From Romanomermis culicivorax (lineage: Eukaryota; Nematoda; Enoplea; Mermithida; Mermithidae): 64,000 nucleotides of DNA. This document shows positions 1 through 20,224 of this stretch, piece after piece. The DNA is taken from NCBI GenBank assembly GCA_963922205.1, contig CAWUHX010000530.1, forward strand, positions 1-64,000, in the 5' to 3' direction. The notes beneath the pieces were generated by a model. The model saw nothing but the letters and a program-made list of their open reading frames with translations, was not told the origin of the DNA and ran no database searches. Every line of letters starts with the position of its first letter. Positions within the stretch are counted from its first letter, which is position 1. Position numbers and translations under genes: made by a program.

Positions 1-70
1 CTTGATTCTGTAATTGCTGTCTCCATTTCCACTATTTCCATTGCATGTCTGACTTGCAGAATGAACAGCA

Positions 71-361
71 TCAAACGTGTTGTACATGTTGCTTTTTTAA
101 TGCTTTTCCGATGCGTGACACTGCAGTTTCAAGTTTCCTGACAATTTTGCAATTGTTTACTGAAACAGAAACACTTGGTCTGTCGTTTAATTTTACACGT
201 TTCAATTGAGATTCAGTGTATGAAGCAGTTTTGACAGCTTCAGAAAGATTAGCAAATTCTCTAAATTTAACAGCTTCCCTGATATAATTCTTTAAACCTA
301 TTGGCATTTTCAGTAAGATTATGATAAGCGGCATTTGATAGTTTCCTTGAAGTATCAACAT
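71..361 (-). pseudogene. Gag relic of an LTR retrotransposon
   Basis: This is an open stretch of about 96 codons on the minus strand. Its first half (GLKNYIREAVKFREFANL and what follows) has the same pattern as the end of the capsid region of the outer retrotransposon here, residues about 195-225 of the frame starting at 27855 (IREAIKYRRFATL). No zinc knuckle, protease or LTR accompanies it. Minus-strand sequence between 370 and 650 shows short broken stretches in several frames that may be the decayed upstream part. I read it as an old Gag fragment; a host gene derived from Gag is less likely given the lack of splice sites and its shortness. Confidence 0.5.
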
Positions 362-370
362 TCAAGAATA

Positions 371-1205
371 GTCTCATTGTATGGTAGTTTGTGATCGTAT
401 CAGAAATTCCATCATAGCTAAAATTGGATTAAATCGCATGCTTGCCCATCTGATTTCATTTTGTAGCTTCATTCAAATGCATATTTTCAAGTTGCAATGT
501 AAGACTTGTGATTCTCTGATTTATCGGTTATATCTTATCTTCAAAAGCATTCTTTGGAGCTTGATTCAAAGTATCTGCATCTACCAAAGGCATTTATTTT
601 TTTGTATATCACTTATAACTGGTCGTCAATAATATCCTGATATGGTTCACTAAAAGTTTTCGGTAAGTTTTCGTGAAAATGTTGAAAATTTTGATCGTGT
701 CTATCCTTTGTGGACGACAAAGTATATTTTGCTCATGGTGGTGTAACACACGCGAAATTCGTTGATTTTTGTGAAAAAAATTGCGGAGTTACCAAATCAA
801 GAAACTTGCAAGCTAAGTTACACGTTTACTGTAACTTGGTGTTCCATGCGTAGGAAAGCTATGCTCTTTCTTCGCCAAAAAAGGGAAGACGTGTTGTTTA
901 ACTACAGTTGCTGTAGAAGAAAATGGGCACCGTGGCAAAAATACAGAAAAGATAGCAAAAATACTATAGAAAAAATGATCCATGACTGCGCAAGTTACGG
1001 GCTGTGACTAAGGACGCTTTTCCTGAGAAAATAACGAGCCTTATCCGTGCTCCTCAAACTGGCGTGAGCAAGAATTCAAACCAACTTACTGATGTTTCAA
1101 AAGCCGTATTTTGCGGAGTTTCGCCGACTCCTGTCAGGGGCTAGGGACAGAAAAAAAACTTGTTTTTCGGTTATAGTTCATACAATACCCAAATAATGGA
1201 ACAAT
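371..1205. other. No gene seen
   Basis: Short unrelated open frames only. The part up to about 650 may be decayed retrotransposon Gag on the minus strand. Nothing else is recognised. Confidence 0.4.
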
Positions 1206-1851
1206 TACCGTAATTATTCCAATAAACGGCACACCGTTTATTATTTTTCTGGTTCCATTAGTTGCGCCGATTATTAGAGGGCGCTGTCTATTCGAGGGCG
1301 CCATTTATTCAAATTTTGCACTTCATCAGGTCACATTTGCAATCTTGTTTTTTATTCTCTCATGGAATCTCAGCGAGTAACGTTTCATCATCAAACAAAT
1401 ACCATATCTCTCTACACCAAGGAAAGAAAAAGAAAACAAACAAAAAGGAAAGAAAAGAAAACAAGAGTAATGAAAGGAAAACAAAGGAAAAATAAAAACA
1501 ACTAATGAAATGGAAAGAAAAAATGGAATATAACCTACCCTATTTTGAGGCGTCTAGCAACTGCACGGTTTCCTTCTCTTTTTGCTGCTGCAATAGTTTT
1601 TAGCTTGAAACCCAAACTGTACTCCTTTCTATTTTCTTGGCCTGTAGCGGATTCATCTAAGGACTGCATTTCATCATCACAAAAAATCAATAGAAAGCAT
1701 TGCAAAGCACTGCAGTCAAAATGGACTTTAAAATAAGCATGCTATTCCTTTAATAAACAGCGCATATGAAGTTTAAATTAAGGATACTTATGATTCTAAT
1801 AGACGGTGCGCCGTTTATTTGAGGGCGCCTTCTATTCGAATAAATACGGTA
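1206..1851. mobile_element. Non-autonomous DNA transposon (MITE-like) with terminal inverted repeats
   Basis: The left end begins TACCGTAATTATTCCAATA and the right end, read on the other strand, begins TACCGTATTTATTCGAATA, two mismatches in 19. Internal to each end are related inverted motifs around AATAAACGG and GAGGGCGCC. The 646-bp interior has only short frames. No convincing target duplication was found, so the family is not assigned. Confidence 0.6.
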
Positions 1852-3247
1852 TATTTAAAATGATATATATTTTGCAAACTGAAACACGAATGAATTCATC
1901 TTCCACGTCTCAACGTTTTATTCTGCTTCTTATCAATTTAGGTCATGTTTTCTGAGGCTTCGTTAGTTGACTAAAAGTACCTAAAGTTTTCAATCTTTGT
2001 ATGAAAGAATGCTTCTATCTGTTTGCTTGTTTACAGAAAAATATGCTCAAGTGAAAATCACGCATGTTGGTTTTGTGGTTTAGAGTATTGCGTTGCGACC
2101 TTTAATATCCATGTACCTAAAGTTTCATTATTAGTTTCATGTCTACAAAAATGTAGATAGTTTAGACTGGTTATTTCTGGATGACGTGTCGGCGAACGGG
2201 CTTTCCGTAAGTAAAAACATGAAAAAATATAAAAACATAAGAAATAGATGACAAAAAATGTACAATAAGCTTGCTTTCTTCGTGTCATATAGAATCGTTC
2301 TTATTGGGACACCCGTAATTTTTCATCAATTTAGATAGAAGACCACAAAATCCATGTTATAACCTTTGTCCGACTGCCAAGCCCAATTCAGAAGTGCAGT
2401 CGCCGATTGTCGGCGACAAAAATTCCAGAATTTTTTCACTTCTGAATTTGGCTTCCTGCAAATTGCCTAGTCATTCTATTTCCTAGAATCGCTGAGTGTC
2501 GACGAAAAAATCTCAGGATTTTTCACTTAGAGCTTAATGGGACACAAAAACAAGACGAATTCTTTAGTTAATTTTTGACGTTTTGCTTTTTAACCATTCC
2601 CAAAAATGTTCTTTTTTTGTGTACACAGAATTCAAAATTAACCAAGAGGTCAGAGTTTCAAACACCTAGGTTAGACAAATGGGGGAGTAGAAAAAATTAC
2701 AGGAAATGCTAATTTCGGTCTGAAAGAGTTTCCTTGTAATAGAATAAAGTGAGTTGAGTTGCTTGGAACGTTTCGTACTAAGATACGTGCAAGTAACCGG
2801 ATCAAGGTAGGATGACCGAAGAACAAGCGTATATAAAAACCAAACTGTTGTACCATTCGACCCCAGACGTGAACCGTATTCCTCTAAGTTATGAGATTTA
2901 CACGAATTTTTAATCAATATGTAAATAATTTCGCGTATATAAACATAAATAAACTAATGGAATGCACAAATATTGCTAGAGAAAAAATGATGTGCGAATT
3001 ATAACGTAAGTTATTGCATTCAAACTACAGTACACCCTGAACGGTGTACACAAGTCACGGCATACATACTTCGGGCTAAATTTTCTTTCAAGAGCTCGTA
3101 TCATCTTTTGCCCCTCTGTTTAGATCACGGTTTCAAGAAAAGCGATTTTATGAATCAGAAAAATAACTGCTAGCGCAAAACATTATTATACATTATTTTT
3201 TAAGCTGACTTCTTGACCATCGACCCGGCTTCTTGACATCTTCGCTT
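1852..3247. other. Intergenic, nothing recognised
   Basis: Downstream of the ET-module gene's stop codon. No conserved coding pattern, terminal repeats or tandem structure was seen. The 3' UTR of the minus-strand gene should fall at the right-hand end. Confidence 0.4.
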
Positions 3248-11539
<8,292 letters not shown>

Positions 11540-11542
11540 AAA

Positions 11543-11555
11543 TCTAAAAAAATTG
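11543..11555 (-). other. 3' splice site just upstream of the ET-gene start codon
   Basis: On the minus strand a T-run ending TTTTTTTAG is followed by ATTT and the start codon. In nematodes this spacing fits a spliced-leader trans-splice acceptor; an ordinary acceptor of a 5' UTR intron is the alternative. Confidence 0.5.
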
Positions 11556-11605
11556 TGTAGAAATGAAAAAATCAATTTCGTTGGCATGGAGAAGATTTTC
11601 AGCAT

Positions 11606-13351
11606 GTCCAGAATAAAGAAATTCGTTACACTTTATGGATAGTGTTGTTGATTTATAAAATTTTAGACGTTATGGATAGTGTTGTTGATTTATAAAATCA
11701 ACAAACAACATTTTCGTCATTGGCTCAAGCACGAGGTACTTCAGCAAAAAATATTACTGGAAAAAGAAAAAAGAAAAGACGAAAAAGAAAGCAAAAAGAA
11801 AAAGAACAAAAAAATCAAAAAGAAAAAGACGAAGAAATTGAAACAAGAAAACAGAAGAAAAGCATTCACGTCCCTTTAAGGATCATGCTATGCTTAAATC
11901 TTTACTGTAGTTGAAATTTGAGATCTAGGTTAGTAATATGACTTTTCCATCAATTATCATTGAAGATCGGAGCATCAGTAACGAATATTATGGAAGTTAA
12001 TTAAGTGACAAATTGTCGTAGTAGCTAAGAAGTAAAGTTCAGTCTAATCATTCAATTAGCATTCTTCGTTTTTTCCTCATTATTCAATGGATATGCGAAT
12101 TTCCTTCATCTAAAACCTACAATTTTTCACTGTAATTCTTTCATAATTTTGTTGTCTCTGTCACAAATATTCTGGTTTTTGCAATTCTAAAAGATGCTCC
12201 AGTCACTATTGATTGAGTTACTTTTTTTTCTCCTCTTTTATCGCATGAGATTGTTCATTAAGAATGCTGATCCCTAATTTGAGTAAATGTTAGGCAGCTT
12301 TGGCCCTATGATTTTATAGTACCAATTTTTATTTGTGATTCTAGACCAAGTGTATGATCTTGGTTTAAGAGTGTTCGGCCACAATAAAAACCGTAAAATT
12401 TCGATCGAAATGCAGCATTGAGAAAAAATTCGCTTATTCGTCAGCATAAGCTTTGCAGACACACAACAGATAAACTCAAGAAAAATGCCTAGAATGGACA
12501 ACAACTGGAACTTATGTATTGCAGTATTTCACGATTCCAGAAAACAAGAAAACTTACACCCTGAAAAGATCACAATTAAAACAGTATAGTAAGCCTCAAA
12601 TCAAAAAAATGTTAAACTTTGAAAAATCAGCAATCTGGTAATTCTAGAGAAACCAGCTTTCTTACCAAACGTCCAGAATAGTAATCGCTGGTAATAAAAC
12701 CGTACGGCACGCAAATTAACGGCAATTCATGGGGCGATTTTCGTTGCTTTCTTCGTCGTAGAAATTGATATCCCTAGAAAAATGACCCTTTTACGACTTT
12801 TTATGCAAATGAGGCCGCCTATATATAGATGTGCATAGGAAGAGAATCAATGATGATAAGGCACCTACGTGAACGAAAGAGTGAAATGGGCAACTGATGC
12901 TCAAACATATACAGTAAGATAGGAGAGCGAGGTTAGGAGCACTTCGATTTTTTTCTCCCTTAGTTCCTAGAAACTCAAAAATATAGATTTTCTGCGATGG
13001 ATACACTTTCTCTCCATATATATAAGGTATACCAAGCGAGGAGTCTCTCCCTGCCTCTCTGGCTCTAGGAGTTGTCACAGCTTCCCTCTTTTTTCACAAG
13101 AAAATTTTTTAATGTAATACAGTATACACGCGCGATATGGGGAGAACCTAATTTGCATACACGAATGTTGATCTAAATGCTTCCTTCGACAAAGTACACC
13201 TGGAAAATCGTGCTTACTCGCTTATCAAGTAAAAAACGTGAGTGGTACACCGAACCTGAGCTATAAAACAGAAACTTATCTTCATAAAAGAATCATTATA
13301 ACGTCATGGGAGTTCTTTTTGAGAGCAGGAATTAATCATTAATATAAATTA
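11606..13351. other. Upstream of the ET-module gene, nothing firm
   Basis: The promoter of the minus-strand gene should lie at the left side, but no TATA-like or initiator signal stands out. A purine-rich A/G stretch occupies about 11755-11860. A short direct duplication of about 35 bp (GTTATGGATAGTGTTGTTGAT-like) lies near 11635-11695. Confidence 0.4.
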
Positions 13352-13648
13352 ATGTTTTGCAGCATTTCGATCAATCCGATGTGGGAGGACTTTCGGGAAG
13401 CATATAACCATGAAAATCAAAAATTTAACGCCTTAGTTGAACAGAGCGTGCTATTTTCATTAAGTGATGGTCTGGGAAGAGATCACAAGGTGAAAGAAAT
13501 GAATAAAGGAAGCAGTATAAATGCAAAACACAAAGAATTAAAGCTAATCTTTTCCATCCAAACTTTAAGATCTGGTGCCAAAAAAAGCTTAAAGTATCAC
13601 AAGGAATACGATGACAAAAGAGTCAGTGAATATAGTAATCACCATTAA
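13352..13648 (+). CDS. Possible short exon or hypothetical protein, unsupported
   Basis: An open stretch of 98 codons whose start overlaps an acceptor-like TTTTGCAG at about 13355-13362. The composition is protein-like (charged, few rare runs), but I recognise no domain, no donor at its end and no partner exon. It may be chance or part of an element. Confidence 0.15.
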   Translation: MFCSISINPMWEDFREAYNHENQKFNALVEQSVLFSLSDGLGRDHKVKEMNKGSSINAKHKELKLIFSIQTLRSGAKKSLKYHKEYDDKRVSEYSNHH

Positions 13649-13768
13649 CAAAGAGACATGCAGTGACACGCGGATAATTCGAAATTTCGGACAAATTAAT
13701 TATAGATAAAAATAAGAATTTACGTGGTGTCGCGACAAAATGTCTCCAACAAAATATTCCCAACATAT

Positions 13769-14554
13769 TAGAGATGTATCGGTTCCAAAATTTTGGAAAT
13801 ATCGGGTCCGGATCCAAAATTTTAAGAATATCGGGTCCGGGACCAAGATTTTGAGAATATCGGGTCCGGGTCCAAAATTTTAAGAATATCGGGTCCGGGT
13901 CCAGCAAAATTGTCGGGTAATTTCGGGTTCGGGTCCGTCATATTTTTACACATGCTGCGCTATTTTGTGTGACATACTTTCACCTTTGTGTATATTTTCA
14001 TATATACATTTTATACACATTTTAAATCTAAGTCAGTCTCATAGTGATCTACACAATAAAGTTTTATTTGTTACTTTTCATATTATAATAAATAATTGAT
14101 GTGTCATTACATTCTTCAATGTGGGTATTTGATTTCAGCTGAATTACTATAGTTTTTTTAAATAAACTACTTCGAAATTCAAAAATGACAAAAAACCAAT
14201 ACTATTGTCAAAATTGTTCACAGGAGGGTTTTACTGTATGATTTTTTATTCAGAAAATTGTTGAAGGCTAGTTGTATAAATCCACAAATTTTTAGCTCTA
14301 TGTGAGTTATGGTTCGGCAAAAGCCAAAAAGTTCCATTTTTCTAATTCATAAGCATTTCCGGAAAAACAGACTATATATTATACATCAGAGTCAGACCCG
14401 AATCAAAATTGTTACAATTTTTTCGGGTCCGGGTCCAAAATTTTGGAAATATCGGGTCCGGGTCCAAAATTTCGAGAATATCGGGTCCGGGTCCAGCAAA
14501 ATGGTCGGGTAATTTCGGGTCCTATTTCGGGTCCGGGTACCCGATACATCTCTA
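13769..14554. mobile_element. hAT-like non-autonomous element with internal minisatellites
   Basis: The terminal inverted repeats are a perfect 14 bp, TAGAGATGTATCGG and its complement. The element is bounded by the perfect 8-bp duplication CAACATAT (13761-13768 and 14555-14562), diagnostic of hAT-type insertion. Both subterminal zones consist of about 28-bp repeats around ATCGGGTCCGGGTCC followed by AAAATTTT. No transposase frame is seen. Confidence 0.85.
13795..13912 (+). repeat. Minisatellite inside the hAT-like element, left array
   Basis: About four units of 28 bp built on TATCGGGTCCGGGTCCAAAA. A related array in the same orientation lies at 14425-14500. Confidence 0.85.
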
Positions 14555-14562
14555 CAACATAT

Positions 14563-16874
14563 GACCTTCACGCAAAATCACTCTGCACAAAATATCTCGA
14601 ACAGAATGTCTGCAACAAAATATGTCCCTGCAAAATGCCTCCAAAAAACGTCTCCAACCAAATAGTGTACAATTGTTGTAAAAAATGGAAAACAATATAT
14701 TTCGTTGGACTTTTCTTATTGAACATGAAACCCAAAATGTAAGGTCATATGGAGATCAAATGAAGTGAAATTTTTCAGCTGATCCCTGACCCTAGCTCTG
14801 TGAATTCTTGCTCAACCGGAGCTCCGAACTGTAATACTGAGCCACAGAAATTGTAAGAAAAAGATCCTGTGAATTTCAATGCTAAAATTCTCAAGCCGTC
14901 CTCTTCTGTGCTCGTTTCCATGATTTTTCCATAATGAGTATTGACCGTAATAATCCGGCAAGTATAAAAATAAGAAAAAAATAAGATATAAAGAACAAAA
15001 GAAATAAAACTAGAAACTGAAAGAAAAACAGAGAGAAGAAAAGATGTAAGAAAGACAGTGAAAGGGAAAAGGCACAGAAAACAAAAATATCAGCAACATA
15101 AGATACAAAATAAAAGTATATAAATTTAAATTATAAGATCCAAAGTAAAAGTATATAAAAAATCTAATATGAAGAAAACGAAAAATAACAATACAGAAAA
15201 AAAGAAGCAGAAACAAGATCAAGAAAAAATGTCTTCATAACAAAATACTCCTTTCTAGAATTTCAGTGCACGCGCGTATGATACAGCAGATCAATCGAGA
15301 ATTAAATGGCGCTGTAGTACAAGCCAAACATAAAACTACGTTTCTATGCCATCATAGCAGTGCCAAATTGTTTATCCTTCTTATTTTTTTATTTTTTTTC
15401 TTTATTTTTCCCTTCTTTTCCTATATTTTTCTCCGCATTTCTTCTTTCTTTCATTTTCCGTGTCTTGTATCAACAAAATGAAAACTGAACAGTATGTCGC
15501 TAGTCAGAAATCACCTCTGAGCATTGGCAAACGAAAGTATATTTAGACTGCGCACAACGAACCGCTCGTGTTGTTGGCCGTTTTGATCATGCATAGCTCG
15601 GCGCAAAATAAAATGGTGCACTTATTGATTATCTAAGAGGATCGGCCCACAGCCACAATTTTTTAATATTTTTAAATATTTGAGCATTTTTCAATGGAAT
15701 AAAAAATATAGTATGCGTGAAAATTTACTTGGAGATCCATAAGGTGTTGGAGATATTTTTTGGATACATATGTCGCAGATCAATTACCGTACATCGTATT
15801 CTATTGTAGCTGAAGGAAACTATGTTTACAAAACTCACGATATTTTTCATTGGAACCTTACTCTAGCGATTCTTTTACTTTCGTTTAAAGTTTGACGACC
15901 TAATAATGTTGGAACTTATTAAAAAATTATTTAGACTTACCAACTCAACAAAATATCTTACAATGAAAAAATGGGCGATTTTACATATGCAGACCCGTTT
16001 GATTATATATCAAATAGAACAGATAAAATAACGAATTTGACGATTTTTAATTTTCCAAATATTTGTTCTTGAATGCCTATTTTTTGATGAAATGAACCAA
16101 GAAACCGAGAACCTAGTCGCTCATATAGCCTACTGCCATTCTTCTACAGTTTATTTAATTTGAAATGATAGATGAAGCGAAATCCAAAAAGTAGGTTCGA
16201 CTTGATACACAATTTTCACGTAGTGGAAAATTTTATACTGTAGAAAAACGCTGAATTTCTTCATGAGCAATCAAAGAACCAAAATTACTGAAAAAATAGC
16301 ATCCTTATATGCATAGACAGAGCTGCGTCGATACCTGAGTGCTATACTAGAAAAAATTCTCAATCACTTAACCAGGTTGTTGAAAATTTTGAAATGTTCT
16401 GTTTGCCGCTCACTGACGAAAAAATTCTTCCATAGGTTACAATAATAAACCCACTAGTTTTTCCACGTTGAACTTACTTTCATGGCATTGCTGAATTGAT
16501 CGTTTCAAAATGAATGGAGTATAGTCATGTGACAAAAAACGGTTTTCTATGTCGCATCGTTATTATAGTTTGTTCTCTTTAAAATCACGCTCTAGGAATT
16601 GTTCTCCATCAATTCTACGATCATTCCCGTGATCTATCGCTTGAATATGAGTTTCGTCTTAAGAAAAAAATTAAATGAGGAACCGCAGACAGACTCAGTT
16701 TCGGAGTCGGAATGATACAGAAATTCAGGATTTAAAAATCTAAAACTTTTATTCAAATACAACCATTAATGAGAATTTAAAAAAAGTATTTTTTCGGAAA
16801 AAATTACTCAAAATGTTGGAATAGAGAAAAATAGGAGTCACACGCCAGGTGAGAATAGCTTTTCATTTAATCAC
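14563..16874. other. Intergenic, nothing recognised
   Basis: Contains an A/G-rich stretch (14970-15230), a T-rich stretch (15360-15450) and unique-looking AT-rich DNA. A copy of the dispersed repeat seen at 4390 and 25380 lies on the other strand near 16465-16520. Confidence 0.4.
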
Positions 16875-17098
16875 TATAGTCTGTTTTCCTTGAATGCTTC
16901 TAAATAATAAAAGTGAAAAACAAATAATGTGTCATATTTTGCTGCTAAACCATCGGTCACATAGGACTGGAAGCTTGCGAGCATACTCAACTAACCTTCA
17001 AAGTTTAAGTAGAGAACTCTACTGTAAACGCTTCATTCAAACAATTTGATTTTTGTCGTAGTTTCAATATACAAGCATTTTATAAAAACCAGACTATA
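16875..17098. mobile_element. Short MITE, TATAGTCTG family, copy 1
   Basis: The left end is TATAGTCTGTTTTCCTTGAA and the right end on the other strand is TATAGTCTGGTTTTTATAAA. The interior shares AATGCTTC and AAAGTG motifs with the copies at 25707 and 62977. No coding capacity in 224 bp. Confidence 0.75.
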
Positions 17099-17924
17099 GA
17101 TTCAGACATGCACGGCAAGAATATTCATCCAGGGGGTAGGGAGTAGGGCGAGCAAAAACAAAAATAAGTTTTTTAAGCTTGTTTTTCATACAAAATATGC
17201 ACAAAAATCATCAAAAAAGCAGTCTTGAAAAAAGTTCAGGGGGGTGATTGACGATTTTGTTGGGTCATAGCAGGTGGCCAGGGTCTCAGGTAAGGGGGTT
17301 CACCCCCCTGTCCCCCGTATGTGCGTGTATGTACAGATTACTGTAATAAAAAAATTCAGCTAAGGTTGACCCTACAAAAATAAAAATTGTCGCAAAAAAG
17401 GTTAGGGTATCAGATTTTCGTACAGCTAATATTTCTTTCCAATAACTTGTATCGTGAACAAAACTTCAGAGTTTCGAATTGATACATCCATCAATACATT
17501 TATTTCTTTTTTTTCACAATACAGTTATTTCTATTTCACAAGTTCTTTTCGTTGTTCTATTTTCACGTTTTTTTTAATTTTGACGAGTACACATGTACCC
17601 ATTTTCCTATAGCCGGAAAGGCAGGCTTTACCGGACTATACGGTCATGTCAGCGCCCACCTTATATGTATAAGAGGCGCTCCTTGGGTGCTTTTTGCCGC
17701 CTAGTGGAGGTCACATTCCGCAGGCTTGCTTTTGCCTGGCAAAGCAGGACTTGCTCGGCTCCTTACCTCATAAATGGAAAAGGCTCCTCATTTGCCGCAC
17801 CATACCGCCAAGATGCTGACTAAGCTGAGTGGACGAGAAGCGTTTAAAGCTTGCCAACACAATTAATCGGCTCAAAAAGGATGAAAGGCTGTGTCTGAAC
17901 TCGGCCAGCTACCAGAAAAATCAG
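17099..17924. other. Mixed: unique DNA then a GC-richer block
   Basis: 17099-17580 shows nothing recognisable beyond G/C runs near 17130 and 17290. 17585-17900 is distinctly more GC-rich than its surroundings and adjoins the tRNA-like sequence at 17925-17992, so it may be the body of a SINE. Confidence 0.35.
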
Positions 17925-17992
17925 AGTTACGCCAGTGATCGAACCTGGTTCTCGAAACTAGTAGTTGGAGGCGATAATCGCTAGACAAACCG
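17925..17992 (-). ncRNA. tRNA-derived sequence (SINE head or tRNA pseudogene)
   Basis: On the minus strand a tRNA A-box-like TGTCTAGCGATTATCGCC is followed about 30 nt later by a B-box GGTTCGATCAC with a T-arm CCAGG...CTGG. The acceptor ends do not pair, so it is not a working tRNA. A 13-nt palindrome CGTCTTGAAGACG abuts it. A pol III-promoted SINE is my reading. Confidence 0.4.
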
Positions 17993-18000
17993 TCGTCTTG

Positions 18001-19030
18001 AAGACGGCCTTCTAGTTTCATTTTGCTAATTTTTTGTCCTCCAATATTCTGTGAACAGTCGTCAAAGTCGCGCGATAACTTTCAACCGACATTTTCCTGC
18101 AATGTAATATTGTTAACTGAAGTTTCGAGTTGTTCGTTCACTGCTGGAATATGTCCTTGTCTACAATCGAAATAGAAAAAGCTAAAAGCCCAGCTCATAC
18201 TTCTGCTTGGTGTTCAGCTCGACAAGCATGCTCGGCGAGCACAGCTCCGACTGCTCACCGAGCATGGTTGCAATATTGGCTTCCAAACAATGTGTGCCCC
18301 TCCCAAAAAAATATTTGTTACAGGCCTGGTTCTGATGGTGTCCAAATACGAAAATTCGGATTTTCGACGATTAAATCTTACTTCACGGTCAGGAGTTGAA
18401 CGTATTGCAATTTTCACAATGACCAAGCATCAATCAAATATATTAATCTGACGACTGAGCATAACTCTAGTTATCGTAACAAAGTCAGGTCGCTTGAGAG
18501 GAAGGTAAACCCAAAATTTGTGAGCCTGTAGGCGTCGGGGTCCCGAAATGTTTCAAATGTTAAAAAGGCAAAGGTAACCTTTGGCTTTATTCTTCAAGGA
18601 AAAGTCAAGTCAGAAATGCCAATTTTACAATAAATTAAGTGAAAAACTGTGTGCCCCCCATCCCCCGAAAAAAATTCCTGGCTACAGGCCTGGATGAGGG
18701 GTCCTTATTTTTCGAGCATTAAAAATGCTTAATTTTATCGGAAAAACCATTAAAATCTAGATGTCTTGTATTTCATTAGATTCGCGTTGGTTTTAGGCTT
18801 TTAAACCTAATTTTCTGAGTTTAAGAGATCGAAAATTTTTTTGGATTTTGATATTGTAGAACGCTGGAAAATAATCCTTCCAACTTTTATTTCCTAGACA
18901 GAAGGTTTAATTTTTTAGCGAATTCCATGAGTTTTAAGTTTTAAAAACTAAAATTCCAAAACTGGGCAAGCAACTAAGAATTTGGGTTCTTCAACCAGCA
19001 AGAATTTCTACCGTTGTATTAGACTCAAAA
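18001..19030. other. Intergenic, no gene
   Basis: Unique-looking DNA apart from the hairpin at 18227-18266. The phrase 'AATTTTTTTGGATTTTG..ATTGTAGA' near 18835 recurs near 19515, a weak internal duplication. Confidence 0.35.
18227..18266. repeat. Strong short hairpin
   Basis: CATGCTCGGCGAGCA pairs with TGCTCACCGAGCATG across a 10-nt loop, with one mismatch in a 15-bp stem. It is GC-rich against an AT-rich background. Confidence 0.6.
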
Positions 19031-19953
19031 CAGGGTTCATACAAAGTTGTAGAAAAAAAATTCCCTGTGTTTTCCAGGTTTTCCAGGTTGACAAGTGAAA
19101 TTTTTCCAGGTTTTTATAATGATGAAATATGCTATCCTGAAGAAAAATACTGAATAATAGCAACACGTGTGAGCTAAAGTATCATCAAAAACAGAGTACT
19201 AAATCAAAAAATTTATTTCAAATTATTGCGCAGCCTAGCGCCGAAAAATTTTGATTCCGAGGCCTCTAAAACGTCGGAAAATTAATTTTTCAGCACATTC
19301 TTATGCAGCTACCGATGATCAATCGTGATCTTTTCACCATTTGATTGGCGGAAGCGTTAAAACATTTTTCTAACATTTTCGTATATCAAGAGTAAGTAAT
19401 TTACCAATCATAATTATTTATGATTGTTTTCAAACGTATAAACCATAAAAAAGTGTGACAGATATTTTACTTCGGACTCGGATATCGGTAATTAATGCCG
19501 GTGCTGAGCATCGGAAAAAATTTGGATTTTGTTATTCTATAGCGTTGGAAAATGAATATTTTTAATATCTATTTCCTGCCTGAAAAGCCTAATTTTTCAG
19601 TGAATTCAACATGTTTTCAGTCAGGCAAACTAAAATTCAAAAATTAGGCAAGCAGCAATGAATTGAATGGCTTTTTCAGGCAGAAGAACCTCTGCTATTG
19701 TCCCACGCTTAATCATTTTCCAAATGAAAAAAGTTATCTTCACGAAAGTCGAAAATTCTAAAGAACCACAAAACGATTTTGTGGAAATAATCTAGAAAAA
19801 TCTAGGTTTTAGTCAAATATGTGAAAAAACAATACAAGGTCAAACATTCATCCGTAACATGCTGATGCCTAAAAGCTATAAGCCAGCGTAAGATAGGCCG
19901 ACATTTTCCAACCGCACAACAGAAATGATAATAAGAATCATAAGTGATTTGAA

Positions 19954-19970
19954 ATCCGGCGCCAAGCGCC
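19954..19970. repeat. GC palindrome family, best copy
   Basis: CCGGCGCCAAGCGCCGG followed by AAAATTTT, a 7-bp perfect stem with a 3-nt loop. Confidence 0.6.
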
Positions 19971-20224
19971 GGAAAATTTTCAATATGTTTTCTTAAAAAC
20001 GCATAAGAATGCATCTCTGGACAGGAAACTCACCTAATCGTAAGGATTGTTAGGCTCTGATTTTTACAAGCCATGTTGGCTTGTGTCCCTAAATTTTTAG
20101 GAGTCAATCTGAATTTTTAGAAGCCATCGCTCCTAACTGGCCTAAAAAAACCCTGACCAGACTCGAATTCTTTTTTGCTCGCAAATATGAATGCTCTATG
20201 TGGCCGAAAACATTTTGTTCATCA

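Noticed and set aside
17925-17992. Functional tRNA gene
   Set aside because: A- and B-box-like parts are present, but the acceptor stem does not pair and no clear anticodon stem forms.
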